NCBI RefSeq assembly: GCF_000024205.1
Contig: NC_013216.1
Coordinates: 2,666,001-2,730,000 of the forward strand
Reading direction: 5' to 3'
DNA length: 64,000 nt
DNA from: Desulfofarcimen acetoxidans DSM 771
GTDB taxonomy: Bacteria; Bacillota; Desulfotomaculia; Desulfotomaculales; Desulfofarciminaceae
A model generated the notes under the pieces. It was given only the letters and a program-made list of their open reading frames with translations, had not been told where the DNA came from and ran no database searches. The translations under genes and the position numbers were made by a program. Of this stretch, positions 1 through 9,442 are shown piece after piece (within the stretch, counting starts at the first letter, position 1; each line of letters begins with the position of its first letter).

Positions 1-715
1 TACATACGGCATTAAATATACATCAGATGGTGTTTGGCGCATGCTTCTTAAGATGGATTTTCGTTATAATCGTCCCACTTATGTATTAGCCAAAGCTGAT
101 CCGGAAAAGCAAAAAGCTTTTCAAGATGAGCTGGAAGAGTTAAAAAAATCTCACTGAATGTGAAATACTCCTATATGTGGATGCATCTCACATTAGGGAC
201 TATCAAGGTTTACAACGAGCATGGTTCCCAAAAGGTGAGCAAAAAAAGATTAAGACCTATGGACACCATGCAAAAGTTACATTATACGGTGCTTTAAACT
301 ACTATACGGGTAAAGTTTTTTGTGTAAATTATGACAAAATCAATGCAGAAAAATTCAAAGATTTTCTTAAAAAATTGGTATCACATTTTTTAAAAGATGA
401 CATTTCTAAAATTTACATTGTTCTTGATAATGCAAGAGTTCATCATGCAAAATTACTTAAAGACTTTTTAGACGAGCATAAGGATCATCTGTTTTTGAAA
501 TTTCTTCCACCCTACTCACCCAATCTGAATTGCATAGAAGAGTTATGGAAATGGTTAAAAAATACAGCTATTTATAATCGCTTTCATAAAAATGCTTCAG
601 AAATTCAAAAATCTGTTGACTCGTTTTTAGAGGAAATCAAATGCTGTTCGGAAGATGTGAAAAAGAGACTTTGCGTTTAATTTATAACGATATTTATTAT
701 TTCGGTTCTATATAG
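1..715 (+). mobile_element. IS630-family element, right part, cut by the window edge
   Basis: The first 157 bases encode the end of a helix-turn-helix orfA-like product and 177-680 encodes the DDE half. The right terminus reads TTCGGTTCTATATAG (701-715). The same terminus and the same orfA sequence occur in the deleted relic at 34894-35513, which fixes the end. The orfA frame runs from base 2 and stops at 155-157, just after an A7 tract (about 142-148), and the DDE frame is +1 relative to it. Both copies keep the A7 tract, so a programmed slip is more likely than decay. Confidence 0.85.
177..680 (+). CDS. IS630-type transposase, DDE catalytic half
   Basis: This encodes the RNase H-like catalytic domain of an IS630/Tc1-type transposase, which cuts and rejoins element ends at TA targets. 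The DDE triad is visible: D in VDASH just at the start, the paired DN in IVLDNARVHH, and E in NLNCIEELWKWLK. At 167 aa it is only half a transposase. The DNA-binding half lies upstream in another frame and ends at 157. The first catalytic Asp sits at residue 2, so the true product must start further upstream as a frameshift fusion through the A7 tract. A start at this ATG is therefore doubtful. Confidence 0.8.
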   Translation: MDASHIRDYQGLQRAWFPKGEQKKIKTYGHHAKVTLYGALNYYTGKVFCVNYDKINAEKFKDFLKKLVSHFLKDDISKIYIVLDNARVHHAKLLKDFLDEHKDHLFLKFLPPYSPNLNCIEELWKWLKNTAIYNRFHKNASEIQKSVDSFLEEIKCCSEDVKKRLCV

Positions 716-768
716 ATCCAGATAATCATCCCCCCTAAAAAGAACAAAAACGGCTTCAAAAATACAAA

Positions 769-790
769 ACCGGGCATTTGCCCGGTTAAT
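769..790 (-). terminator. terminator of the conjugation operon
   Basis: CCGGGC-AAAT-GCCCGG followed by a T-rich run, read on the minus strand, lies just past the stop of the last operon gene (833). Confidence 0.75.
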
Positions 791-832
791 TCTCAGTAAA
801 TAAATTTTTTTGATACTTTCTTAGTTATTTCA

Positions 833-1558
833 TTAATTGTCCTGCTCAGAAGGAGCATTACTTATATTCATACTCCTATTTCCGGTTCCTGCTGTTGTGT
901 CTGGTACATTATTAGTTTTATGGTTTTCATCGTTGTTGTTAGGATCACTATGGTCAGAAGGAGCATGACCAACATTCATAGTCCCATTTCCGGTTTCTAC
1001 TGTTGTATCTGGCACATTATTAGTTTTAGGGTTTTCATCGTTGTTGTTGAGATTCTCCTTATCCGTATCATAATCATTAGAAGTCTTTCCGGTCAGTGAC
1101 CTAAACGGATATCCTTCCGGTGGCTGGCCTTCCCAAACTCGACTTTTAAACTCATCTTCATAATACGAAGTAAATTCTACATTATCTATATCTTTCCCGT
1201 CTGTAATCTGCAGGTTCTCATAGTTTGGATTTTCTCCTTCATATGGATTTTTCTCTTCCTCCGGATCGAAGTATTCTGGAAAACGGCCGCTATCTACATG
1301 TCTATAATCATCTGGGTGTGGTTTTATAGGCGAATAATCTTCTTTAGGTTTCCCACTTCCTCTTCCTGCCCAACGCTTATATGCCATATAAGTAAGGCCC
1401 ATGTTTCTGGCTGTTCTCAGCATTCTTGTTGGATCTACGTGTTTTTCTTTTGCTGTATTAAATGTCAGCGTGTCTGTAATCATTTCTACGACTTTTTTTC
1501 TATAGAAAAAGGCTCCGAAAAATATTACCGTTAATATTATCATTGCAAAACCTACCAT
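833..1558 (-). CDS. membrane-anchored hydrophilic protein, last gene of the tcp-like operon
   Basis: 241 aa. A single N-terminal membrane segment (about residues 3-20) is followed by a long hydrophilic, Asn/Asp/Pro-rich tail. The C-terminus holds two tandem copies of a roughly 35-residue unit (about 172-207 and 208-241), each starting NNNDEN and containing KTNNVPDTT. The two DNA copies are clearly related (about 840-920 and 950-1035), so this is a recent duplication. Its start overlaps the stop of the TcpH-like gene by one base, which implies translational coupling. It could be a variable exported or coupling accessory factor; I do not recognise the family. Confidence 0.75.
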   Translation of the reverse strand: MVGFAMIILTVIFFGAFFYRKKVVEMITDTLTFNTAKEKHVDPTRMLRTARNMGLTYMAYKRWAGRGSGKPKEDYSPIKPHPDDYRHVDSGRFPEYFDPEEEKNPYEGENPNYENLQITDGKDIDNVEFTSYYEDEFKSRVWEGQPPEGYPFRSLTGKTSNDYDTDKENLNNNDENPKTNNVPDTTVETGNGTMNVGHAPSDHSDPNNNDENHKTNNVPDTTAGTGNRSMNISNAPSEQDN

Positions 1559-3003
1559 TATTTCAACACCGCCTCAACAAAAGCTGTTCCTACACTTAAT
1601 ACTAACGATAGGTATAAGCCATAAATCATTTTTACCATAAAAGCTCCAAGCAAATATTTGAAATATTTGCTTGAAATTGCCCATCCTTGTACAGGTATCA
1701 TTAATGCAAATAAAAAAAATGGTAGAACTAAAAGCATCGCTGCCATTATTACTTGGCTTAGAATTATGTACAGTCCGATTGTTCCCGTAAATAATAACAA
1801 GCCTATTGCCGGTAAAAGTGTAAATAATGCTGTTGTAACGTGATCTGTTGGCGACGATGCAGCCATTCCAACCATTGTTCCATTATGTTTGCCATGTTTT
1901 ATTTGCTCTGTTCCTTGTAGTGTTATTATTGATTTAAAAGTCGTAACGTCCGGCCTGGCTAATACTTCAACTACATCATCATTACATTTTCCGGTTGTGG
2001 CAAGATATAATGTATCTATGCGCATTCCGGCTACTACTTTGCTTTTATCAGGAAAGTTGGATTTATCCATTAAATTACATTCCGATTCTGTAAGTTTCAA
2101 ATCGTTTTCATCACAAGTTCCGAACATGGCTATCGCCCATGGGTCGGCAACTATTACACTCCATACTGATTGGCCAAAGGCAATTAATCCTTTATCTATT
2201 GGATCTGTTGCGTTAATATCTTGATTTGCATTTGTGTATTCGCCAACGGCGCCGAGGAAAACTCCGGTTATACCGTCTGTTGCTTGTGAAAAATCTGTTA
2301 TTACTTTTTCAGCATTGGCGGTAAAGAAAAATACGCTGCCAATTGCTAATACCGCTATAATTAATGCGCTTACTACTGACATCAATTCACGTTTTAAAAT
2401 CCAGTAGACTGAGTATATCATTAAAAAAATCGAACCCCAGGATATAAGTAAGTATGTCAAATCTGTATCGGCCTGAAATATTTTTTTTACACCTTCCGAT
2501 ATCCAACCAACCATTCCGGATACAATATCAGTATGAAATGACACTACACATATGTTAATTGATATTCTGGTTATTGATTTGGTTATGAAGAATATTATAT
2601 TTGCTATTGCATCTACTGCGTTTGATGCGCCTTTTTCTGCCATTGAGGAGAAGCCCCAACCACTTTCCGGTGAAGCATGATTAAATGTCCATCGATTCAT
2701 GGGCCAGTTTTGCCATATCGAGTTCTTTGGATCAGCAATTTCTCCAAGACCTACTATGGCAGCACCGGTGCCGGCAGTTAGTATTGCAAACGGACCGCTT
2801 ACAGCCAATCCCATTGGTGCATTGGCTGTAATGCCTAATCCTATAGGTTCAAATAAATTACCCTCTCTATTTTTCTCAGAATCTATATCGCCAACCAAAT
2901 TATTATTTATCGAACTTTCATCACCAATCATGGCATATGCAGATTGCACATAGCTAAATATGATGAACAAGATGACTATGATTGAAAGGTTTTTTTTACT
3001 CAT
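1558..3003 (-). CDS. TcpH/TrbL/VirB6-like polytopic conjugation membrane protein
   Basis: 481 aa. An N-terminal signal-like segment (about residues 5-24) is followed by at least six hydrophobic segments (about 130-150, 190-225, 245-260, 385-440, 450-475). This is the layout of the inner-membrane channel scaffold of Gram-positive type IV secretion (TcpH in pCW3, Orf15 in Tn916, related to VirB6). It overlaps the VirB4 gene by 8 bases and the downstream gene by 1, so it sits in a tightly coupled operon. A CDENDLKLTESECN loop with paired Cys lies between membrane segments. The assignment rests on position, size and topology rather than a diagnostic motif. Confidence 0.75.
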   Translation of the reverse strand: MSKKNLSIIVILFIIFSYVQSAYAMIGDESSINNNLVGDIDSEKNREGNLFEPIGLGITANAPMGLAVSGPFAILTAGTGAAIVGLGEIADPKNSIWQNWPMNRWTFNHASPESGWGFSSMAEKGASNAVDAIANIIFFITKSITRISINICVVSFHTDIVSGMVGWISEGVKKIFQADTDLTYLLISWGSIFLMIYSVYWILKRELMSVVSALIIAVLAIGSVFFFTANAEKVITDFSQATDGITGVFLGAVGEYTNANQDINATDPIDKGLIAFGQSVWSVIVADPWAIAMFGTCDENDLKLTESECNLMDKSNFPDKSKVVAGMRIDTLYLATTGKCNDDVVEVLARPDVTTFKSIITLQGTEQIKHGKHNGTMVGMAASSPTDHVTTALFTLLPAIGLLLFTGTIGLYIILSQVIMAAMLLVLPFFLFALMIPVQGWAISSKYFKYLLGAFMVKMIYGLYLSLVLSVGTAFVEAVLK

Positions 3004-5374
3004 TTTGCGCTACCTTCGGAGATGTATCAAATAAATGCAGCAAGTATTTGGGTCTGGGATCAATATAGACTTGTGATATGCGGCCAAAGGCATCTCTCAT
3101 CACACACCAACCGCTTTCAAGTGCGGGAAATGCTGATGTTAGGCTGTTTTCTTCTGTGTCAGCTCCCAGAATTTCCATGTTGGCCTTAATTTCTGTTTTA
3201 TCCTCCGCTCTGAAGCAAAATTTATAATTTATATTGTTTTTAATTGATTGGAGATCCTTTATGTCTGTTGTATTCTGCGTAATCAGAATCGGAATTGTTC
3301 CAAAAGAACGGGCTGACATACGTATTAGTTCATCCAATAACCGGCGTCCTTCTGATATGTTTGCCAACATCCAACTTTCATCAAATACTTCTACTTTTAC
3401 AACATCTTTCGGTAATGAGAAAGCGACTTCTCTGGCCATTGCTGATGCTAAATAAAGCAATCCCAGTCCTTGTCGTTCATTTTCCGTAATTCGGCCTAAG
3501 TTCAAGTTTTCTGCTGTTCTGGGCAATGGTAATCCTTGCAAATTAACTACTGTAGCACGGGCTATTTCTTTTACGCCACCGATACCGAACACCAAGTGCC
3601 CGAGACTGCTGTTTTTTATGCTTTCCATTAGTAACGCACACTGGCCGGATTCCTGTTTAACCGGTTCGTGCTGCTCATTTTCCGACATTTGTTTTAATAT
3701 TTCCAACGTGGTATTTAAATTTCTTTTTTCAGGTTCCATATTTCCCGTTGTTTCTACAGCTTTACTAACAGCAACACGTCTGGTATCGTTGTCATCGCGC
3801 AGATTTAAGACTATGCTTAAATAATCCAAAACGTAGCTTTTGGCTTGTCTTTCATCTTTCGAGAGCATAAACGGGTTTATTGGTTCATTAGCACCAGGAC
3901 ATAGGTTTATTTTCTTAATTGGAAAAATTTTTTCCAGTACAGCATACTCGTTATTCTTAGGGTCAACGATAAATAAATAGGCACCGGCCAAATATGCAAG
4001 GTATATTAGTAATTTGATAGTTAAACTTTTTCCACTGCCTAACGCACCGCTGATAAACATGGCATTTGAACGGTTCAACTCTTTTGCTGCATATCCAGGT
4101 TTCCAAAAAACCGGTGCGGCATTTGACCACCCAATAAAAAAGCCTTTTTCGTCACCAACGTCCATGGATATTGTTGGACCTGATGCTGATATGAATCCAG
4201 GATCGCATTCAATTAACGGCGAAGCCCTTAGCGCACCAGGAAGAAATGAATAAAAACATTTACACTGATCGCCCATCGGTCTTACGGCTCTATAACCCGA
4301 AGATGAGTATCTTTCCATAAGTCTTTTTGCAGAAGCTCTCATATCTTTTATTTCTTTTGCAGCTACTGCCATTACTACTGACATAGACGCAAGAGGTTGT
4401 CCAGCAGATATTTTCCCTTCCAAATGTCTGCCTTCGCTTATGGCATATTCTTCATCTGTTGACGGATCTTCGTCACCTCTGGACTTTTCCTTTAATTGTC
4501 CTTTGAGATAACCTTTTCTGCTTGTTACTTTTTTTTGTGCTTTATGTGGCTTTATTATTTCAAAGTGTACTACTGCATCCACTGCCGTTCTCATTGCCTC
4601 TAAGGAGGCAAGCCACTCAGCCCCCACCTCTGGTAATAGTTTTGGCAGATCAGGAAAGGTGATGAAGGTTTGATGATGTTTTTCGTCACTGCCATTTGTT
4701 ATTGTTATATATGATGTCTGCTCATTGATCAAACAACCATCTGAAAATGCTGAAACTATTGCCGGCGTTAATCTACCGGCTTCACGTGAAGGTAAAGGTG
4801 GCGGTAATTCTCCTATTCTTTTTGTATTACGTCTAATTATGAAGTCTATATCTGAAAATCCTGCTTTACCGTCAATGCTTGATGAGATTCTTCTATAAAG
4901 TTCTTCTTCTCTTTCCATCACTTCTCTGATTTTTTGCTCATTTAGCACCCATTTTTCAGCGCTAGTAAATGCGCTTATTATTACTTCCACATATTCGCGT
5001 GTATATTCACGCCAGTTATTTGGCTCTTCTATTGCAGTACTTATTTGTAATACTAAGTATCTGCGACGGTTTCTTGCTCCACTTGCCAAGGCTGTGCGCA
5101 CCGAACCGGCATGATTAAAAGCCTCCTTTGTAAATACTGCGTCTGCATCGGTAAGATACTCTTTTTCATTCAAGCGCATTTCCTCGCATAACAACAATAT
5201 TTGGCCCTTGCCTTCCAGTCCCCATAGTAGTTGTTCAAAGTTTCTGATTACAACTTCTCTGTCCGTTATAGGTAAATTATTAAATGGTCTGCCACGAAGC
5301 TTATATATTGCATATGCTTCTCCTTTTTCGTTGAAAATTACATTATTTTTAAAGGCTATTAACGGAAACTTCAT
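2996..5374 (-). CDS. VirB4/TcpF-type conjugation ATPase
   Basis: 792 aa, the usual length for TcpF/Orf16/VirB4 ATPases that power type IV secretion at the inner membrane. Walker A is GALGSGKS (near residue 443) and Walker B is VEVFDE (near residue 665). A later ILITQNTTD stretch corresponds to the sensor region of this family. The N-terminal 400 residues form the VirB4 interaction domain. It starts directly after the TcpE stop (TAA then ATG) with GGAGGTGATTG as ribosome binding site. Frame and motifs look intact. Gene order matches the tcpC-D-E-F-H order of clostridial pCW3-type plasmids, as known from the literature. Confidence 0.93.
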   Translation of the reverse strand: MKFPLIAFKNNVIFNEKGEAYAIYKLRGRPFNNLPITDREVVIRNFEQLLWGLEGKGQILLLCEEMRLNEKEYLTDADAVFTKEAFNHAGSVRTALASGARNRRRYLVLQISTAIEEPNNWREYTREYVEVIISAFTSAEKWVLNEQKIREVMEREEELYRRISSSIDGKAGFSDIDFIIRRNTKRIGELPPPLPSREAGRLTPAIVSAFSDGCLINEQTSYITITNGSDEKHHQTFITFPDLPKLLPEVGAEWLASLEAMRTAVDAVVHFEIIKPHKAQKKVTSRKGYLKGQLKEKSRGDEDPSTDEEYAISEGRHLEGKISAGQPLASMSVVMAVAAKEIKDMRASAKRLMERYSSSGYRAVRPMGDQCKCFYSFLPGALRASPLIECDPGFISASGPTISMDVGDEKGFFIGWSNAAPVFWKPGYAAKELNRSNAMFISGALGSGKSLTIKLLIYLAYLAGAYLFIVDPKNNEYAVLEKIFPIKKINLCPGANEPINPFMLSKDERQAKSYVLDYLSIVLNLRDDNDTRRVAVSKAVETTGNMEPEKRNLNTTLEILKQMSENEQHEPVKQESGQCALLMESIKNSSLGHLVFGIGGVKEIARATVVNLQGLPLPRTAENLNLGRITENERQGLGLLYLASAMAREVAFSLPKDVVKVEVFDESWMLANISEGRRLLDELIRMSARSFGTIPILITQNTTDIKDLQSIKNNINYKFCFRAEDKTEIKANMEILGADTEENSLTSAFPALESGWCVMRDAFGRISQVYIDPRPKYLLHLFDTSPKVAQNE

Positions 5375-5752
5375 TTATTCAATCACCTCCGGCAATCTCC
5401 AATCCGCACGGTATCTTTTTAATAGTTTTATTTTTTTACCCATAAGATTAGTTGTTTTATGTCTAAAAATATATGCCAATATATCCTTAAAGAAAATCGG
5501 CATATATTTTCCCCGTAAATCAAACTGTGACAACATCCATGAGCAGATAGCGGATAATATTATTGTTGTCATAAATGGGTGTCTAGCACCAAATATGTTG
5601 GTTATAGGGTATAGCGGAATCATAATAACTACAGTCATTATTATATTTTCGAGCGGAATAGGCCTTGGCAGTGACTTGCCAAAAAAGTCATGCACTTTAA
5701 AGTTTATTTTAAACAAATCTTTGTAACTATTAAATGTCCTAATGTTACTCAT
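5375..5752 (-). CDS. TcpE-family conjugal transfer membrane protein
   Basis: 125 aa with two closely spaced membrane segments (about 32-52 and 58-76) and a basic C-terminal tail containing DWRLPEVIE. These are features of TcpE (Orf17 of Tn916), a small membrane partner of the conjugation channel. It is preceded by GGAGGTGT and abuts the VirB4 gene. Neighbouring genes are the TcpD-like gene upstream, across a terminator hairpin, and VirB4 downstream. Confidence 0.8.
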   Translation of the reverse strand: MSNIRTFNSYKDLFKINFKVHDFFGKSLPRPIPLENIIMTVVIMIPLYPITNIFGARHPFMTTIILSAICSWMLSQFDLRGKYMPIFFKDILAYIFRHKTTNLMGKKIKLLKRYRADWRLPEVIE

Positions 5753-5767
5753 ATAACACCTCCTAAA

Positions 5768-5797
5768 AACAAAAATCCGGCAATTGCCGGATTTTTG
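5768..5797. terminator. bidirectional hairpin inside the conjugation operon
   Basis: AAAAATCCGGCAATTGCCGGATTTTT is an almost perfect dyad with A and T flanks in both directions. It sits between the TcpD-like gene and TcpE, so it should stop part of the minus-strand transcription after the small TcpD-like gene. Confidence 0.75.
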
Positions 5798-5801
5798 TTA
5801 A

Positions 5802-6092
5802 TTAATCACCGAAAATAAAGTTTGTAATTGCCTCTCCCACTGATTTCATTGTACTTGCCTGGGTTATAAATATTAAAATCGCTCCGACTAAACCCACGAG
5901 TACTGCCGGTACAATCTCACGTTTAAAAAATAAAATAGTTGCCGAACCCAGTACTGCAATGGATATCATTGTTGCCATTAGATCTTTGATGTCATCGGCA
6001 CCCTGTTTAATGTCATATGCAGCAGCAATGCCTGGAGTTGCTACAATTACTATTAAAGCCAGTATTACAATCATTATCGTATTTTTTTTCAA
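5802..6092 (-). CDS. TcpD-like small membrane protein (pilin-like topology)
   Basis: 96 aa. An N-terminal signal-type segment (about residues 5-25, ending ATPGIAAA), then a short hydrophilic stretch and two membrane segments (about 38-55 and 64-82). This is the topology of TcpD and of VirB2/TrbC-type pilins. Start is TTG at 6092 after GGGGG. It lies 15 bases downstream of TcpC. A strong hairpin directly after it would give this gene more transcript than those downstream, as expected for a structural subunit. Confidence 0.7.
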   Translation of the reverse strand: MKKNTIMIVILALIVIVATPGIAAAYDIKQGADDIKDLMATMISIAVLGSATILFFKREIVPAVLVGLVGAILIFITQASTMKSVGEAITNFIFGD

Positions 6093-6107
6093 TTCTAAAT
6101 TCCCCCT

Positions 6108-7019
6108 TTATTCTGGCAAACTACCCAAATCTTCAATTAAGTAACTACCACGTACAGCTTGTACTTTTATATAGATTATTTGTGTTATCTTTTCGATTCC
6201 TGCCGTAGATACTGTAACTCGCACACAAGCTTTTGTTGGTTTTTCACTATCTGTTTTAATTTCATCAATTGAAAGCAAATTCCACCCGTTAATGGGTTGA
6301 ATATTAGAACCGGACATAATGAAATTACTTAGTGCTTGTCCGGTGAAATACATGCTCATAAACTGGTTAATGAAGGTTGCGAAATCAGGTGTTACTACTC
6401 CGTCATATTGTTTTGGTTGTGATATTTCACCTTTTTTATTATTGTTGCTAACAATGACTGGCAAACCTTTTATAACCGGTTGATTGTTTATTACTGTGAC
6501 CGGAACTTCAACAAACAATAAATAGTTTTGCCACCCTATTGCTGGCAGCTGTATATCATACTGCGAATCTTTAATTTTTACCAAATCATCTCTTGTGACA
6601 GGTATCAACGATGATGGTACATTAGTATTCCCTTCAACCGGCGATAACCTGCGTACATGCAATAATATTTTCACCCTATAATCTCTTGAATTTTTACTTT
6701 CAGATGCTAGTAAAGATGATGACATTACTTCTTGGATACCGACAGGAGCAATTATTGACGATGTCTTATTTAAGAATGTCCCTAGTCTGCTATTGTATTC
6801 GTTATTATTGCCATTGAAGGTCGCCCACTCTGTAGCGAAAGCTTTTGCGGTATCTCTTACGTTAGTAATTACTTGCTCGTTTTGTTCAGTCATTGCGTTT
6901 TTTGCAACTTGACTGACTTTATTAACAATGTTAACGCTGCGTATAGAAGTTATGACTACAATAATAATTAATAACCAAAGTAATCCGGCAGCAGTCCAAC
7001 GATATATCAATCTACGCAT
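6108..7019 (-). CDS. TcpC-family conjugation protein
   Basis: 303 aa with one N-terminal membrane anchor (about 8-28) and an extracytoplasmic domain with two NTF2-like folds typical of TcpC (Orf13 of Tn916, VirB8-like). It contributes to the conjugation channel outside the membrane. The ATG overlaps the stop codon of the upstream gene (TAATG), so translation is probably coupled. The reading frame is intact. The later part (about residues 205-300) carries the FATFINQFMSMYFTG region characteristic of the second domain. Confidence 0.8.
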   Translation of the reverse strand: MRRLIYRWTAAGLLWLLIIIVVITSIRSVNIVNKVSQVAKNAMTEQNEQVITNVRDTAKAFATEWATFNGNNNEYNSRLGTFLNKTSSIIAPVGIQEVMSSSLLASESKNSRDYRVKILLHVRRLSPVEGNTNVPSSLIPVTRDDLVKIKDSQYDIQLPAIGWQNYLLFVEVPVTVINNQPVIKGLPVIVSNNNKKGEISQPKQYDGVVTPDFATFINQFMSMYFTGQALSNFIMSGSNIQPINGWNLLSIDEIKTDSEKPTKACVRVTVSTAGIEKITQIIYIKVQAVRGSYLIEDLGSLPE

Positions 7020-7512
7020 TAAACGCCGCCCTCCCCTATTAACTCACGGGTTTGGTTAAGTGCTTGATTGAATTCTTCACGCGTTAACCAGTTGTTTACC
7101 GCAAAATACTGATCTACCAAATATTTCTTTTTTATTATCGGATTTGTTCGATATACTAAAATACGGTTACCTGAAATCCAACAAAGTTTGCCGTTAATTT
7201 TTTTTGCCGTTTGATCATCTATGCCACTTAAGCGCCATGTTTCGCTATTTATTCCAAACGGTTTTTTTAATACATTTATAAATGATGGGATACTATCATA
7301 TAACGCTCCAGAACCTGTTACTTTTAGTCTTTTGCCTTCGTCTTCGCCTTCGCCTACATATTCGCAGCTGATACTGATATATGCACACATTATTGCCTCG
7401 CCTGATTTTTCCTTTTCCGGTGCGCTTCCGCCAGCTTTTATATTATCCATAAATGTGTCAATATTTTTTCTTAGAATTGATGCGCTCTCAATATAACAAT
7501 TGTCCCATCCTA

Positions 7513-8795
7513 GTAGAGCAATTCTTAATTATCATTGAACCACAAATCGGCATGGTATATAATTTCCTATAATACATAACAGGTGGGGAGACCAAACTAT
7601 GCCATTCATAAGTCAAAGAGCAAAATTAGATTTGACAACAGAAGAAATAAATAGATTAGAAAAAATTATACATTCAAGAACAGAAAGTGTGAGTCATATT
7701 GAACGGGCTAAAATGTTTCTCTTGTATCATCAAGGAGAAACAATAGCTTCAATTGGTAGAATATTAGAGACTAACCGTGCAAAAGTAGAACGACATATAG
7801 ATAAAATTTTACAATTTGGCTTAGATATAGCACTCAATGATCTTCCTCGTTCAGGCAGGCCGGATACAATAACCAAAGAAGATAAAGCGTGGCTTGTTTC
7901 TCTTGCTTGCCAAAAACCTAAGGAATTTGGATATAGCTATGAATTATGGACAACAGATTTATTAGCCAAACATGCACGAAATCATTGTGTAGAAAATGGC
8001 CATCCAACCCTGCAAAATCTAGCAAAAGGTACAGTATCAAAAATACTTTCAGCAAACAAAGTTAAGCCACATAAAATTAAATATTACTTGGAAAAAAGGG
8101 ATCCAGAATTTGAACAAAAAATGGCTAACGTGTTATATGTCTATAAAGAAGTTGAAATGGTATCAAAAAATGATGAACAATCAATGTATGCTTATATATC
8201 ATATGATGAAAAACCCGGTATTCAAGCTATAGAAAATATTGCTCCGGATCTTTCTCCTTCTCCTGGAACGTATTCATGTCTTGCTCGTGATTATGAATAT
8301 GTTCGCCATGGTACACTTAGTCTCATGGCCGGTATTGATTTGGTAACAGGTCATATCTTAGCTCAAGTAGAAGACCGCCATCGTAGTATTGAGTTTGTAG
8401 AGTTTCTAAAAATGATAAGTGAGTACTACAAAGATATAGAGAAAATAGTAATTATATTGGACAACCACTCCGCTCATATTTCAAAAGAAACAAGGGCTTA
8501 TCTTAGTACTGTCCCAAATCGTTTTGAATTTGTTTTTACACCAAAACATGGATCCTGGTTGAACTTAATTGAATCATTTTTTGGCAAAATGGCTAAATCA
8601 ATGCTGAGGGCTATTAGGGTAAAAACTAAAGAAGAATTAAAAGATAGAATTTACAAATATATAAAAGAAATTAATGATTGTCCTACTGTTTACCGCTGGA
8701 AGTACAAAATGGATGATATTGAAATAATTTAAATTATTAGTAGAAATTATATTATTTAACTAGCTTATTGATATGTTAATTAGGAATCGTTCTAC
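7513..8795 (+). mobile_element. IS630-family element, copy A, intact
   Basis: 1283 bp flanked by TA (7511-7512 and 8796-8797). Imperfect terminal inverted repeats: GTAGAGCAATTCTTAATTA at the left and TAATTAGGAATCGTTCTAC at the right. Copy B at 24607-25889 has exactly the same length and encodes an identical protein, so one of the two moved very recently. Confidence 0.95.
7599..8732 (+). CDS. IS630-family transposase (copy A)
   Basis: 377 aa, full length. N-terminal helix-turn-helix region (about 10-75), then the DDE domain: D in ISYDEKPG (about 205), DN in VIILDNHSAH (about 289), E in GSWLNLIESFFGK (about 327). It catalyses cut-and-paste movement into TA sites. Ribosome binding site GGTGGGG precedes the ATG. 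No frameshift, so it is likely active. Identical at protein level to copy B on the other strand at 24670-25803. Confidence 0.96.
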   Translation: MPFISQRAKLDLTTEEINRLEKIIHSRTESVSHIERAKMFLLYHQGETIASIGRILETNRAKVERHIDKILQFGLDIALNDLPRSGRPDTITKEDKAWLVSLACQKPKEFGYSYELWTTDLLAKHARNHCVENGHPTLQNLAKGTVSKILSANKVKPHKIKYYLEKRDPEFEQKMANVLYVYKEVEMVSKNDEQSMYAYISYDEKPGIQAIENIAPDLSPSPGTYSCLARDYEYVRHGTLSLMAGIDLVTGHILAQVEDRHRSIEFVEFLKMISEYYKDIEKIVIILDNHSAHISKETRAYLSTVPNRFEFVFTPKHGSWLNLIESFFGKMAKSMLRAIRVKTKEELKDRIYKYIKEINDCPTVYRWKYKMDDIEII

Positions 8796-9442
8796 TAGTA
8801 ACCCCTGGTATATTTGCCATCCGCCAACTCCTTGGCGTAGTTCATCTGCTATACTATTATTTTTCGTTATGCACCATTTTGTATTCCAGTTTTTGCTAAA
8901 CTCTTTTCTGATTACCTGTAGATTCTCTGTTTTTTCTGCTTTATACACACCAAACAATATATTTACAAAATCAGTTATGTCTGTGAGATTGTATTTGTAG
9001 ATTATTCCGGTTTTGATCGTTTTACCAAATGCATACCAATTGGGTGTCTCAATTGCATATTCTTGAGGGGTTACCTCTCTGGCCTTAAATATCTCCTCAT
9101 TTTGCCCGGCCCAGCTTTCAAGACTTCCTTCACAGCTTACTGTTTTGCCCATATTACTAATCAGTATTTGTTTTATGTTTTCATACTCCGGAATTATTTC
9201 AGTAAATTTTTTTGATTTTATTAGCTGCCAGGTATAATTATTGTCTCTTACATAAATAGAACCGTATATGACGACCATATTTCTTTCGGAATCGTAGTTT
9301 ACTATTTTACCGAAAATACGTGAATGCCCATAAAACATACTGTAGTTTTCTTCAGCATAAACTGCCTTCGCTGATGGTAAAAAACTTAATATTGTAATTG
9401 CAATTAACACTAGAATAGTTTTTCTTATTGTTGATCATCTCC

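Larger units (their letters stand above)
7019..9410 (-). pseudogene. secreted protein gene of the tcp-like operon, split by an IS630 insertion
   Basis: Two reading frames are halves of one gene. The N-terminal part (8798-9410) has a signal peptide ending near SAKAVYA and a beta-rich domain. The C-terminal part (7019-7512) continues it. Removing 7513-8795 plus one TA joins them in frame through Leu-Leu-Gly-Trp-Asp, giving 369 codons including the stop with no internal stop. The internal ATG at 7450 is therefore not the native start of the second half. The signal peptide's Arg-Lys region lies upstream of GTG 9410, in frame but without ATG, GTG or TTG. A ribosome binding site AAGGAG sits about 10 bases before an ATA codon there, so the real start may be non-canonical. 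Function is unknown; the position just before TcpC suggests a cell-surface transfer accessory. Confidence 0.85.

Noticed and set aside
1298-2953. Plus-strand frames at 1298-1534, 1889-2224 and 2699-2953
   Set aside because: They are antisense to coherent conjugation proteins, with no ribosome binding site or recognisable motif.
7019-7450. An independent 143-aa gene starting at 7450
   Set aside because: The frame continues upstream to the IS630 border and joins the secreted half at 8798 when the element is removed.
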